Shown: positions 1 to 8,755 of the stretch, piece by piece
Layout: each line of letters opens with the position of its first letter
How positions within the stretch are numbered: the stretch's first letter is position 1
Assembly (NCBI RefSeq): GCF_900111765.1
Contig: NZ_FOIB01000002.1
Location: 372,001-436,000, forward strand
Reading direction: 5' to 3'
Length of the DNA stretch: 64,000 nt
Source: Myxococcus fulvus
GTDB taxonomy: Bacteria; Myxococcota; Myxococcia; Myxococcales; Myxococcaceae
Position numbers and translations under genes: made by a program
Notes under the pieces: model-generated
The model's input: the letters and a program-made list of their open reading frames with translations, nothing else
What the model was told of the DNA's origin: nothing
Database searches by the model: none

Positions 1-414
1 CCGCAGCACCGCGAGCAACTCCGACACCTGCGCCAGGAACGTGTCCGCGTCCGGCACCAGCAACACGTCCCGGCCCTTCACCCGTGAGGCCAATCGCGCG
101 AGGGAGTCCGGCTTCGTCGGCTCGAAGGTCTCCGCGTCCACGCGCACCTGCTCGCCCGCGAGCGTCATCCGCAGCGCGTCGGAGGGGAGCTTCTCCCCGT
201 GGACCGGGACATCGACCCGAGGCTCCGCGCCCGCATCGTCGGCGGCGCTTCCCGTGGACAGGGAAGGCAGCGGCTCGGGCTTCAGCGTCTGCAGGGGCTG
301 CGCGGGCTTCTCCTCACGACACGCCGAGAGCACGAGCCCCAGACAGCACGCGAGGACGCCGAGCCCTCGCCGCCCCGAGACTCGCGCCGCTCGCTGAATG
401 CGTCCGTGCTTCAT
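1..414 (-). CDS. Lipoprotein of unknown function, C-terminus cut by window edge
   Basis: The frame opens with ATG at 414 and runs off the left edge after 138 codons. A GAGGCAGAG stretch precedes the start. The N-terminus is basic (MKHGRIQRAAR), then hydrophobic, and ends in a lipobox LSAC at about residues 29-32, so an exported lipoprotein is likely. A Pro/Ala-rich linker follows the cysteine. The readable part ends in a segment (GRDVLLVPDADTFLAQ) with the look of a small alpha/beta domain. I do not recognise the family. It sits head-to-tail behind the phosphatase gene that ends at 553, on the same strand. Confidence 0.7.
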   Translation of the reverse strand, partial: MKHGRIQRAARVSGRRGLGVLACCLGLVLSACREEKPAQPLQTLKPEPLPSLSTGSAADDAGAEPRVDVPVHGEKLPSDALRMTLAGEQVRVDAETFEPTKPDSLARLASRVKGRDVLLVPDADTFLAQVSELLAVLR

Positions 415-552
415 CTCTGCCTCGAACCTCACGACGTCACCCCACCCCGCGTCCCCGATGAGACCTCGGTCTCCACAGACAGCCGGCCTGCCTCCCCGCG
501 TTGAAACACTCGCATGCGACATCCCGCCGCGTCATGACCGCAACGCAAGACG

Positions 553-1554
553 TCACGGAGGTGTCTGGTTGGCCGTCGCGGGCGGCGTCTGCGCGGCCTT
601 CGGCAGCGTGCTCTCGACACAGGCCGCGTCCGCGAGCCCCAGCCCCACCGCGTGCTCCGCCGCCTGACGCGCGTCCTGGAAGAGCACCATGTCCGTGAAG
701 CGCGTCGCGTCCTTCGTGCGCCCCGCGTCGCGGATGTAGATGGCCTTCACGCGCCCGGGGAACTCCTCGCGAATCTGCGCGTAGACCTCCGGGTCCTTCT
801 CACCCGAGTCCCCCACCAGCACCACCGGCTGCGGGAACTGCGTGAGCAGCCGGCGGATGATGGGCTGCTTGTAGTCGGACAGCGAGCCGGGCCCCAGGTC
901 CCTCAGGTACACGCCGAAGCCCGCGGGGAAGCCATGCCGCGTCAGGAACGACTTCACCCGCGGCAGGTACTGCACGGGCGAGCCACTCACCAGCGCGAAC
1001 GCCGAGGGCACGCCGCTGCGCAGGCACCCGTAGAGCGCTGACATGCCGGGCACCACCTCCAGCTCGTCCGCGTCCTTGAGCAGCGCCGTCTGAACCAGCT
1101 TCGTCGGCTTCGTCACCTGCGTGACCACCACCGTGTCGTCGAAGTCTGAGACGACGAGCAGCGGCGTCGACGCCGGCACCACCTCCACCCGCGCCGACGT
1201 GGTGGCGCCCTCCACCCACGCCTCCGCCTCGAACGCGCCTGGCTCGAAGGCCTTGCCCTCGGGCGGCAGGAGGTTCACCTCGAACCCACCGTCATGCCCG
1301 CTGGTGAGGGTCGCCGTCACCCCCTGGAAGCGCACCGACACCTTCGCGCCCTCCCAGTTGCGAGCGGCCAGGCGACGCACGTTGCGCGTCAACGCCGAGC
1401 TCCCATCGCCGGGTGCTTCCTTCAACACCCGCCCCTGCAACATCACCCGCTCCGGCTGCCCCAACACCGGCGTCAGCAACACCGCGGGCGCCGCCATGAC
1501 GCGGGACGCGCAGAGAAATCCAAGCAGGACAAACCATCGAGCAAGCGTGTTCAA
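553..1554 (-). CDS. App1-type phosphatidate phosphatase domain protein (DUF2183), secreted
   Basis: This 333-residue protein starts at TTG 1554, because an in-frame stop lies just upstream. A signal peptide spans residues 1-21 (VMAAPA cleavage region). Residues 25-130 look like a beta-rich N-terminal domain. The catalytic half carries HAD-type motifs: DFDDT at 137-141, SGSP near 190 and GDSGEKDPE near 250. This combination is typical of the App1/DUF2183 family, whose yeast member dephosphorylates phosphatidate. The substrate here is inferred only. The export signal suggests an envelope or secreted role rather than a cytosolic one. Confidence 0.8.
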   Translation of the reverse strand: MNTLARWFVLLGFLCASRVMAAPAVLLTPVLGQPERVMLQGRVLKEAPGDGSSALTRNVRRLAARNWEGAKVSVRFQGVTATLTSGHDGGFEVNLLPPEGKAFEPGAFEAEAWVEGATTSARVEVVPASTPLLVVSDFDDTVVVTQVTKPTKLVQTALLKDADELEVVPGMSALYGCLRSGVPSAFALVSGSPVQYLPRVKSFLTRHGFPAGFGVYLRDLGPGSLSDYKQPIIRRLLTQFPQPVVLVGDSGEKDPEVYAQIREEFPGRVKAIYIRDAGRTKDATRFTDMVLFQDARQAAEHAVGLGLADAACVESTLPKAAQTPPATANQTPP

Positions 1555-1672
1555 CGGAATTTTCCCGTGTTAATGTTTGCGAAGACCTTGATGATAGCTT
1601 CACGCGGTCATCGAAGGGCGTCGTGGTGGGGTAGCACATCGGCCCGGTGCGCCCAGAGGAGCCGGAAGACAC

Positions 1673-4003
1673 GTGGAGCACCCGTCCGAAGGGCGCGATT
1701 TCGGCAAGTACACGTTGCTCGAGCGCATCGCGACGGGCGGCATGGCGGAGATCTACCGCGCCCGGATGACGGCGGTGGCGGGTGTCACCAAGCCGGTGGT
1801 CATCAAGAAAATCCTCCCCGGCTACGCGGACCAGAGCGCCTTCGTCTCCATGTTCGTCAACGAGGCGCGCATCGCCGCGGGGCTGAGCCACGGCAACATC
1901 GCGCAGGTCTTCGACTTCGGTGAAGTCGACGGCCAGTTCTTCATCGCCATGGAGTGGGTGGACGGGCATCCGCTGTCGCGCGTGCTGCGCCGGGCGCGTG
2001 AGAAGGGAATGTACACGCTCCCGCAGCCCCTCGCCCTGCTGGTGACGGTGGAGGTGCTCAAGGGGCTGGCGTACGCGCACACCCGCCTGGATGACCGCGG
2101 CCGGCCGCTGCACATCATCCACCGCGACGTCAGCCCGCAGAACGTGCTGCTCAGCTTCGAGGGCCAGGTGAAGCTGGTGGACTTCGGCATCGCCCGCGCG
2201 CGGATGGCGGGCGGCTACGAGTCCGACGAGGGCGACGCCAAGGGCAAGTACGCCTACTTCGCGCCGGAGCAGGCCCGGGGCCGGGAGCTGGACGCGCGCG
2301 CGGACATCTTCGCCGCGGGCACGCTGCTGTACGAGACGCTGTGCGGGCGACTGCCCTTCGAGGGCTCCGTCACCGACGTGATGCGCAAAATCGCGGTGGG
2401 CGACTTCCCCCGGCCGCGCGAGCTGGAGCCGGACATCCCTCCGGCGCTGGAGCGCATCCTCCTCACCGCGCTCGCCGTGGAGCGCGAGCAGCGCTACCCC
2501 ACCGCCGAGGCCTTCGCCGAGGTCCTCACCCGCTACCTGCACACCGCCACACCCGACGTCTCCACCAGCGCGCTGGCCCACTTCATGGGCTACCTGTTCG
2601 AGACCGAGCTCGTCGCGGACGGGCGCCCGGTACTGCTGCCGCGCGAGTTCCTGGGACAGATGGCCCGCTGGACGCGCCCGCCCTCCGAGCGCCGCACCCT
2701 CCGGGAGCCGCCGTCCGCCGCCCCCCTCGAGCCGCCGCCGGAGACACCCGACACGCCACGCCCACCCGAGGGCCGCCGCGAGCGCACCACCCAGCCCATC
2801 CCTGCCGTCCCCGGCCCGTCCTCCGACGCCCCCGCCGCGGAGCCACCTCCCCCCGAGCCCGCGCCGACCCTCGCCACGCCACTCCCGCCCCGCCCTCGCG
2901 TGCCGAACGCCATGGCACTGGGGACGCCGGTGCTCGCGGCCATGGGCGTGGCGCTGGTGGTGATGATGCTGGGGCGCAACGGCACCTTCTCCGTGGAGCT
3001 CAGCTCGTCGCCGCCGGGCGCCAACATCCGCGTGGATGGCCGCCCCCTGGACACGCTCACGCCCGCGCTCCTCACCCACCTGCCCGCGGACGCCGAGCAC
3101 CTCCTGGAGGTCCACATCCCCGGCATGGTGCCGTGGAGCCAGGTGGTCCGCGCCGAGCGGGGCACCACCCTGGCCGTGCACGCGCGGCTCCGTCCTCGGA
3201 TGAACACTCCGGCCGCGAGCGCCACCTCGGCCCGCGCGCACCACGCGCCCCCGGTGCAGGAGATGGACTGGGCCCCGGGCGGCATCCGCCTGTCCGCGGT
3301 GAGCCACGCCTTCCGCGTCCCCGTCACCAACGCCGCGCGCGTGCCCTTGGACCCGGCCCGCACCTACCTGGTGCACACCGAGGGGCGCATGTCGCTGGGC
3401 GGCCCCATGTCCGTGGAGCACGCCGGCTACTTCCTGGAGGGTGACGCGAACCTGCCCGCGCACGACTCCTTCGGCGTGCTCGGCCCCGACGAGCAGCTGG
3501 TGCGCCACGCGTCCATGCTCCACGTCTTCGCGCTCGACTCCCGCCGGGACGACAACCGGGGCGGGCTCCAGGTGCGCATCCGGGAGCTGGGGGGAGCAAG
3601 CCTTGCGCCCTTCCGCCTGGACTCGCGCCAGCACGCGGTGAAGCTGTCGCGCGCGGACCGCTTCGTGCTCCGCGCGCTGGACCCGGGCACCACGTACGAC
3701 GTGGTGCTGCGCTACACCGCCGAGCCCGCCCGGACGCGTGGCCTGGGCGGAGGCCCGGTGGGCCGGGTGCTCGGACTGGTGGGCACCGGCCCCGGTCCCG
3801 AGGGCTCGCCCAGCGGCCTGGCGCTCCTGGAGGTGGGGCAGCCCACCCGGCTCAGGGGGGCGTCGTGGCTCCAGCTCGCCTTCCCGGACGACAACCTGGC
3901 CGACAACACCGGCACCCTCCTCTTGGAGGTCATCCCCGTGGTCCACCCCGCGGGCGGCCAGACGGCCCCCGCCGAGCACCGCCATGGCCGTACGGCGCAG
4001 TGA
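1673..4003 (+). CDS. Membrane-anchored Ser/Thr protein kinase with PEGA domain
   Basis: This 776-residue Hanks-type kinase starts at GTG 1673, with GGAAG just upstream. Kinase landmarks are all present: the glycine loop ATGGMAEIY near residue 23, the lysine in VVIKK near 44, HRDVSPQN near 150, DFGIARA near 170 and APEQARG near 197. A Pro-rich linker (about 340-410) leads to a transmembrane segment at about 413-432. After the membrane comes a PEGA-like domain (PPGANIRVDGRPL, about 446-500) and roughly 270 further residues of unrecognised beta-rich sequence. An active signalling kinase with an extracytoplasmic sensor is likely; the ligand and targets are unknown. Confidence 0.92.
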   Translation: MEHPSEGRDFGKYTLLERIATGGMAEIYRARMTAVAGVTKPVVIKKILPGYADQSAFVSMFVNEARIAAGLSHGNIAQVFDFGEVDGQFFIAMEWVDGHPLSRVLRRAREKGMYTLPQPLALLVTVEVLKGLAYAHTRLDDRGRPLHIIHRDVSPQNVLLSFEGQVKLVDFGIARARMAGGYESDEGDAKGKYAYFAPEQARGRELDARADIFAAGTLLYETLCGRLPFEGSVTDVMRKIAVGDFPRPRELEPDIPPALERILLTALAVEREQRYPTAEAFAEVLTRYLHTATPDVSTSALAHFMGYLFETELVADGRPVLLPREFLGQMARWTRPPSERRTLREPPSAAPLEPPPETPDTPRPPEGRRERTTQPIPAVPGPSSDAPAAEPPPPEPAPTLATPLPPRPRVPNAMALGTPVLAAMGVALVVMMLGRNGTFSVELSSSPPGANIRVDGRPLDTLTPALLTHLPADAEHLLEVHIPGMVPWSQVVRAERGTTLAVHARLRPRMNTPAASATSARAHHAPPVQEMDWAPGGIRLSAVSHAFRVPVTNAARVPLDPARTYLVHTEGRMSLGGPMSVEHAGYFLEGDANLPAHDSFGVLGPDEQLVRHASMLHVFALDSRRDDNRGGLQVRIRELGGASLAPFRLDSRQHAVKLSRADRFVLRALDPGTTYDVVLRYTAEPARTRGLGGGPVGRVLGLVGTGPGPEGSPSGLALLEVGQPTRLRGASWLQLAFPDDNLADNTGTLLLEVIPVVHPAGGQTAPAEHRHGRTAQ

Positions 4004-4090
4004 GCCCTGCTACAGCCGTGCAGCGGCCTGTCGCCGAAAAGTTGATCCTCCAGTCGCTCCCCCTACCCTGAGCGACAAGGAGGGCTCAAC

Positions 4091-4303
4091 ATGTTGAAGC
4101 TGGTGGCAGTGGCCGTGGTGGGAGCGGTGGTGCTCGGGACGGTGGGGCTGTCGGGCCGCGTGGACGCGCGTCCCGGGAGCAGTGAGGCGGAGCCGACGCA
4201 GGCGCAGGTGGAGGCGGCGCTGGACGCGCGGCAGAAGGAGCTGCTGGGCATCCTTTTGGAGGCTCAGCGGACGGGCGAACGCACGGCGTCGGTTCACCGG
4301 TAA
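4091..4303 (+). CDS. Small exported protein of unknown function
   Basis: This 70-residue protein has a very good ribosome site (AAGGAGGGCTCAAC before ATG 4091). Residues 1-26 form a signal peptide or membrane anchor (VAVAVVGAVVLGTVGLSG). The remainder is a short, charged, probably helical segment (QAQVEAALDARQKELLGILLEAQ). It lies between the kinase gene and carD, 87 bases after the former. The family is not recognised. Confidence 0.6.
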   Translation: MLKLVAVAVVGAVVLGTVGLSGRVDARPGSSEAEPTQAQVEAALDARQKELLGILLEAQRTGERTASVHR

Positions 4304-4376
4304 TCTCGTGGCGTCGAGCCCGACTCGGTGCTAAGCCCGGGCCTCCGTTTGACGTCTACCTGCCCGTGAGGGGGAC

Positions 4377-5348
4377 ATGCCTGAAGGGTCCGCGTCACTC
4401 AACCAGCTCGCGGTCGGCGACCGGGTCGTCTACCCGAATCAGGGTGTCTGCCGCGTCACCGCCATCGACACCAAGGAAGTGGCGGGACAGAAGCTCATCT
4501 TCGTCACCATGCGCCGGGAGGAGGACAACGCCCTGCTGATGGTGCCCCAGGCCAAGGTCGTGGCCATCGGTGTGCGCCGGGTCGCGAGCCCCGACGACGT
4601 GAAGAGCCTCTTCGCGTTCCTGCGCTCCGACGGCGACAAGGCCGACCTGGACTGGAAGCAGCGCGCGCGCACCAACCAGGAGCGCATGACCCAGGGCGGA
4701 ATCCTGGGGCTCGCCGAGGTGGTCAAGGACCTCCAGGTCCTGAGCGAGCTGCGCCCCCTGCCGACCAAGGAGCGTGAGCTGTACGACAACGCCCGGCACC
4801 TGTTGGTGTCGGAGGTCGCCACCGCGCTCGGCACCGCCGAGGTCAACGCGGAGGACGCCATCGACCTGGTCCTCTTCCCGCCCGGCCGCGAGCGCCCCAA
4901 GCGCACCGCCGCCGAGTTCGCGAAGGGCGACGAGGACGACCTCGGGCTGGACGGCGACCTGCTGGGGCTCGACGGCGACCTGGACCTGCCCTCCGACGAG
5001 GAGCCGCAGGCCGAGTCCGAGTCCGACGAGGAGAGCTCCTCCGAGGAGGAGGGCGAGGAGTCGTCCGAGGAGAAGGGCGACGAGGAGTCCGCGCCCAAGA
5101 AGCGTGGCCGCCCGCCCAAGGCCAAGCCCGCGGAGGCCGAGGGCGCCGAGCCCGCCGCGCCCAAGAAGCGCGGCCGTCCGCCCAAGCCGAAGCCGGACGC
5201 CCCGCCTGAAGGCGCCGAGCCCGCCGCGCCCAAGAAGCGTGGCCGTCCGCCCAAGCCGAAGCCGCCCGAAGTGGAGGGAGCGGCGCCCGCCGCGCCCAAG
5301 AAGCGCGGCCGTCCGCCCAAGGCCAAGCCCGCCGACAGCGAGGACTGA
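4377..5348 (+). CDS. carD: CarD transcriptional regulator with AT-hook tail
   Basis: This 323-residue protein starts at ATG 4377 after GAGGGGG. Residues 10-165 match the CarD/CdnL/TRCF family: a beta-rich RNA-polymerase-binding part (VGDRVVYPNQGVCRV) and a helical part. Residues 185-238 are strongly acidic. The tail carries four KKRGRPPK AT-hooks separated by Pro/Ala/Glu linkers, as in eukaryotic HMGA proteins. This layout is that of M. xanthus CarD, which with CarG controls carotenoid induction by light, fruiting-body development and ECF-sigma-dependent promoters. carG follows 59 bases downstream. Identity is near certain. Confidence 0.97.
   Translation: MPEGSASLNQLAVGDRVVYPNQGVCRVTAIDTKEVAGQKLIFVTMRREEDNALLMVPQAKVVAIGVRRVASPDDVKSLFAFLRSDGDKADLDWKQRARTNQERMTQGGILGLAEVVKDLQVLSELRPLPTKERELYDNARHLLVSEVATALGTAEVNAEDAIDLVLFPPGRERPKRTAAEFAKGDEDDLGLDGDLLGLDGDLDLPSDEEPQAESESDEESSSEEEGEESSEEKGDEESAPKKRGRPPKAKPAEAEGAEPAAPKKRGRPPKPKPDAPPEGAEPAAPKKRGRPPKPKPPEVEGAAPAAPKKRGRPPKAKPADSED
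5093..5324 (+). repeat. Four tandem AT-hook coding repeats in carD
   Basis: Four copies of the codons for PKKRGRPPK are spaced by 60-70 bases. The linkers vary in length (AKPAEAEGAEPAA, PKPDAPPEGAEPAA and similar). The near-identical DNA of each hook suggests copy-number change by slippage or recombination. Confidence 0.9.
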
Positions 5349-5407
5349 CCGCCAACACCATCCAGGGGGCCCTGACGCGGGCCCTCTTCGCGCCGAGGTG
5401 ATGCCCC

Positions 5408-5920
5408 GTGATTCGCGTCGTGACGTTGGACCCCTTCGACGACAAGCAGCTCGCCAAGCTCAACCGCACGCTCTACACGGCGTTCGGCGTGGGCAGCGAG
5501 CACTCCGGCAGCGCCGAAATCCCTCCGGGGCTGGGCGAGCCGCTGGACGCAGAGAAGCTGCTGGACCAGGTGAAGGGCATCCGCGCCTATCAGGACGACA
5601 AGGTGCTGCTGCTCACCACGCGCAAGCTCAAGGAGCGCGAGCTGCCCAGCGGCGTGGCCCCCACCCCGGGCTTCGCGCGCCAGGGCAAGGACCGCTCCAT
5701 CATCTCGCTGCAGCCGCACAAGGACTTGGAGACGGGCTTCAAGCCCGTGGCGCGGCAGGCGCTGCACCAGCTCGGCCACCTGTGGGAGCTGCACCACTGC
5801 CTGGACCCGCGGTGCTCGATGTACCCGCCCTGGACGCCGTCGTTCTCCCAGGGTGAGCCCATCTTCTGCACCTTCTGCCGGGAAAAGAGCGAGCAGAAGA
5901 TTCGTCTTGCGAAGTCCTAG
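5408..5920 (+). CDS. carG: CarG, zinc-binding archaemetzincin-like partner of CarD
   Basis: This 170-residue protein starts at GTG 5408. The archaemetzincin signature is present with one key change: HQLGH replaces the protease HExxH, followed by HHC, RCSM and CTFC, giving the Cys/His set for two zinc ions. The catalytic Glu is Gln here, as reported for M. xanthus CarG, which binds zinc, lacks protease activity, does not bind DNA and acts with CarD. The position directly after carD supports the call. The last 14 bases overlap the likely start of the next gene. Confidence 0.93.
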   Translation: MIRVVTLDPFDDKQLAKLNRTLYTAFGVGSEHSGSAEIPPGLGEPLDAEKLLDQVKGIRAYQDDKVLLLTTRKLKERELPSGVAPTPGFARQGKDRSIISLQPHKDLETGFKPVARQALHQLGHLWELHHCLDPRCSMYPPWTPSFSQGEPIFCTFCREKSEQKIRLAKS

Positions 5921-6857
5921 CCTTCCACGCGCGCTGCCCCTCCTGGAGCTGGGGGGCCTGCTGCTGGTCGCGCTCCTGTGCCTGCTCTTCCACCTGCGGC
6001 TGCCGGGCAAGCTCCCCACCGAGGAGGGCTATCGCGCGGTGGCCCAGCGGCTCCAGTCGCAGGCCCGCCCCGGTGACGCGGTGCTGCTGTTCCCCTGGTG
6101 GACGGAGCGCGCGCGCCTGTTCGTGCCTCCGGGCCTGCCCGTCTACGGCTACCTGGGCTCGGACACCGATGACCTGTCCGCGCACCCGCGCGTCTGGGTG
6201 CTGGGACAGCCGGAGCTGCCGCGCTCGGACGAGGCGGCCTTCCTGAAGGACTTCCTGCCAGAGCGCCGCGCCGTGGGTGGGCCCGAGCACGAGGGCCCGC
6301 TGACGCTGACGCTCTACGAGAACGGGCGCCACCGGCCGCGCCGCTTCACCGCCTCCGACGTCGTCTCCCGCGCGCGGGTGTACCTGGAGTCGGACGACGG
6401 CGCGCGGCAGGCGTGTCCCTTCAACGGCTCGGCGCACCGCTGTCCGGGCCCGGGCAACGTCTACGTGGCCACCGAGTGGCACGAGGTCCTCTATGAGCCG
6501 CGCCACTGCCTGTGGATGCCCGCTCCGCCGGGAGACCAGAAGCTGGTGGCGGAGTTCGACGGCGTGCCCGGCGACGTGGGGCTGCGGCTCGAGGGCGGCA
6601 TCATCTTCGAGTACGCCTTCCCCAAGGACGCGCAGCTGACGACGGCGCACCTGGGCGTGGACGACGCGGCGAGCGGCGCGCGGCTGTTGGACGTGGCGAT
6701 TGCCCCGGGCCAGGAGGGCGTGAAGAAGGCCGAGGTGCGGCTGCCTCCTGGAGCGCCGCGCACGGTGAAGGTGTGGGTCCGCTCGCGCAATCCGGACCGG
6801 CGGCAGGTGTGTCTGGACGTGCTGGCGGTGGAGCCGGCGGTGGGAGTGAAGGGATGA
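5907..6857 (+). CDS. Single-span membrane protein of unknown function, partner of the GT39 gene
   Basis: The frame is open from 5853; I prefer TTG 5907, which has AGAAG six bases upstream and overlaps the end of carG, giving 316 residues. One transmembrane segment lies near residues 12-32 (LLELGGLLLVALLCLLFHLRL). The rest should face the periplasm; it includes a segment resembling the soluble part of membrane mannosyltransferase accessory proteins and a beta-rich C-terminal half with Cys residues. The stop overlaps the ATG of the glycosyltransferase gene by four bases (ATGA), so the two products are probably made together. Start choice is uncertain. Confidence 0.7.
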   Translation: MRSPSLPRALPLLELGGLLLVALLCLLFHLRLPGKLPTEEGYRAVAQRLQSQARPGDAVLLFPWWTERARLFVPPGLPVYGYLGSDTDDLSAHPRVWVLGQPELPRSDEAAFLKDFLPERRAVGGPEHEGPLTLTLYENGRHRPRRFTASDVVSRARVYLESDDGARQACPFNGSAHRCPGPGNVYVATEWHEVLYEPRHCLWMPAPPGDQKLVAEFDGVPGDVGLRLEGGIIFEYAFPKDAQLTTAHLGVDDAASGARLLDVAIAPGQEGVKKAEVRLPPGAPRTVKVWVRSRNPDRRQVCLDVLAVEPAVGVKG

Positions 6858-8698
6858 CGGGCAGGCCGGCGACCCGCGAGGAGAAGCGCTGGGCGTGGGC
6901 GCTGTGGGCCCTGGCCTTCGTGGCGCTGTGGTGGACCGAAGGGCACGTGGGCTTCACGCGCGACGAGAGCGTCTACTTCGCCGCGGCGGAGGGGTACGCG
7001 GGCTGGTTCCGCCAGTTGTTCCAGTCGCCGACGCGGGCGCTGACGGACGCGGCCATCGTCCGCGCGTGGGACTACAACCACGAGCACCCCGTCCTGATGA
7101 AGACGCTGTTCGGGCTGAGCCACCTGCTCTTCCACGACACGCTGGGGTGGATGCGCTCGGCCGCCGCGTTCCGGCTGCCGGCGTTCGCGCTGGCGGCGCT
7201 GGTGCCCGCGCTGAGCTTCCTGTTCGGCAGCGCGCTGTACGGCCGCGCCGCGGGCCTGTTCGCCGCGCTCGCGTTCATGCTGGTGCCGCGTCAGTACTTC
7301 AACGCGGAGCTGGCGTGCTTCGACGTGCCGGTGGCCGCGCTGTGGCTGCTCGTCGTGTACTGCTTCTGGCGCGCGCTGGAGGACGTGCGCTGGGGCGTGG
7401 CGTGCGGCGTGGCCTTCGGCCTGGCGCTGACGGCCAAGCACAACGCGCTGTTCCTCCCCTTCGTGCTGACGCCCTTCGCGCTGTGGCGCGCGTGGGAGGC
7501 GAGCGAGGCGGAGCCCCAGGCGCGCGGGTGGCTCCTGCGCTTCGTCGGGCTGTTCGCCTCGGTGGCGGTGCTCTACGGGTTGCTCATCCTGTCGCTGGGC
7601 GGCGGCGAAGGCTTCCAGCGCAAGTTCTTCCTGCTCAGCCCCCACACGCTCTTGTTCATGGGGCTGGCCGTTGGCGGCACGTGGCTGCTCAAGGGCGTGG
7701 AGAAGGTGAACGCGCGGGTGACGCGGGCGCTCGTCCCCATCGCGGCGATGGCGGTGCTCGGCCCCGTCATCTTCTACCTGCACTGGCCCTACCTCTGGCA
7801 CCACCCGGTGGACCGCACCGCGTGGTACCTGGCCTTCCACGCCAAGCACAACCACTACGCCTGGCTCTACCTGGGCACGCTGCTGCGCGAGCCGCCCTTC
7901 CCGCTCGCGTACGTGCTGGTGAAGACGGCGCTCACGGTGCCCACCAGCCTCTTCGCGCCCATGGTGACGGGCTTCCTGGCGCTCGCGGGCCGCGTGGTGC
8001 TGGGGCAGTTGGAGCGCACGCGCGCGTGGGTGCGGCCGGTGACGATGGTGGAGGCGCTGGTGGGGGTGAACGCGGTGACGTCCATCCTCATCATCAGCCA
8101 TCCCCAGGTGCCGCACTTCGGCGGGGTGAAGCACTGGTTCCCGTCCATGGTGTTCCTGGGGCTGCTCGCGGGACAGGCGGTGTCGCGCGGCTCGACGGCG
8201 CTCTTGGAGCGGCTGCGGGAGAAGCGGCCCTCGCTGCCCGCCCTCGCCGTGCTCGCGCCCGTGTTCGCGGTGCTGCTGGCGCCCGCGCTGGTGTACTCGG
8301 CGCGCGTGTTCCCCTACGGGACGGCGGCGTACTCGGAGCTGGCCGGAGGACTGCCCGGCGCGGCGACGCTGGGGATGCAGCGGCAGTTCTGGTCCAGCCA
8401 CGTCACCGGCGTGCTGCCGTGGATCAACGAGCATGCGAAGCCGAACGCGCGGCTGTTCCTGCACGAGGTGCACGGCGGCTCGTTCCGCGACTACCAGCGC
8501 AACGGGATGCTCCGGCCCGACCTGCGCGCGGTGGGCAGCCCCTTCGAGGCGGACATCGTCGCGTACCAGTACCACCAGGAGTTCCGCGAGTACGAGTTCC
8601 AGACGTGGCAGGCGTTCAACACGCGCACGCCGGCGACGGGTCTGTACCTGGACGAGACACCGCAGGTCATCGTCTACGTGCGGCCCGAGCCTCGCTGA
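6854..8698 (+). CDS. GT39/ArnT-type polytopic membrane glycosyltransferase
   Basis: This 614-residue protein starts at ATG 6854, overlapping the upstream stop (ATGA). About a dozen hydrophobic helices run from residue 13 to near 490. The first periplasmic loop carries the acidic motif FTRDESVYF near residues 33-41, the site expected in GT39/PMT-like (GT-C fold) enzymes that use lipid-phosphate sugars. A soluble C-terminal part follows (about 500-614). It probably transfers sugar to a protein or lipid on the outer face of the inner membrane; donor and acceptor are unknown. Confidence 0.85.
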   Translation: MTGRPATREEKRWAWALWALAFVALWWTEGHVGFTRDESVYFAAAEGYAGWFRQLFQSPTRALTDAAIVRAWDYNHEHPVLMKTLFGLSHLLFHDTLGWMRSAAAFRLPAFALAALVPALSFLFGSALYGRAAGLFAALAFMLVPRQYFNAELACFDVPVAALWLLVVYCFWRALEDVRWGVACGVAFGLALTAKHNALFLPFVLTPFALWRAWEASEAEPQARGWLLRFVGLFASVAVLYGLLILSLGGGEGFQRKFFLLSPHTLLFMGLAVGGTWLLKGVEKVNARVTRALVPIAAMAVLGPVIFYLHWPYLWHHPVDRTAWYLAFHAKHNHYAWLYLGTLLREPPFPLAYVLVKTALTVPTSLFAPMVTGFLALAGRVVLGQLERTRAWVRPVTMVEALVGVNAVTSILIISHPQVPHFGGVKHWFPSMVFLGLLAGQAVSRGSTALLERLREKRPSLPALAVLAPVFAVLLAPALVYSARVFPYGTAAYSELAGGLPGAATLGMQRQFWSSHVTGVLPWINEHAKPNARLFLHEVHGGSFRDYQRNGMLRPDLRAVGSPFEADIVAYQYHQEFREYEFQTWQAFNTRTPATGLYLDETPQVIVYVRPEPR

Positions 8699-8711
8699 GC
8701 CGCGACGAAGA

Positions 8712-8731
8712 CCCCGTGATGACCCACGGGG
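8712..8731. terminator. Possible bidirectional hairpin terminator
   Basis: CCCCGTG and CACGGGG form a perfect 7-bp stem around a 6-base loop between two converging genes. No T-run follows on the plus strand, so function is only inferred from position. Confidence 0.4.
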
Positions 8732-8755
8732 CCCTCGCTCACGGGTGATTCGGCG

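Noticed and set aside
1292-3985. 897-codon open frame opposite the kinase gene
   Set aside because: It runs antisense to a gene with complete kinase motifs; it is open because of third-position GC bias and encodes Arg/Gly/His-rich sequence with no motif.
6491-8575. 694-codon frame opposite the GT39 gene
   Set aside because: Antisense to an obvious membrane glycosyltransferase; sequence is Arg/Gln/His-rich shadow.
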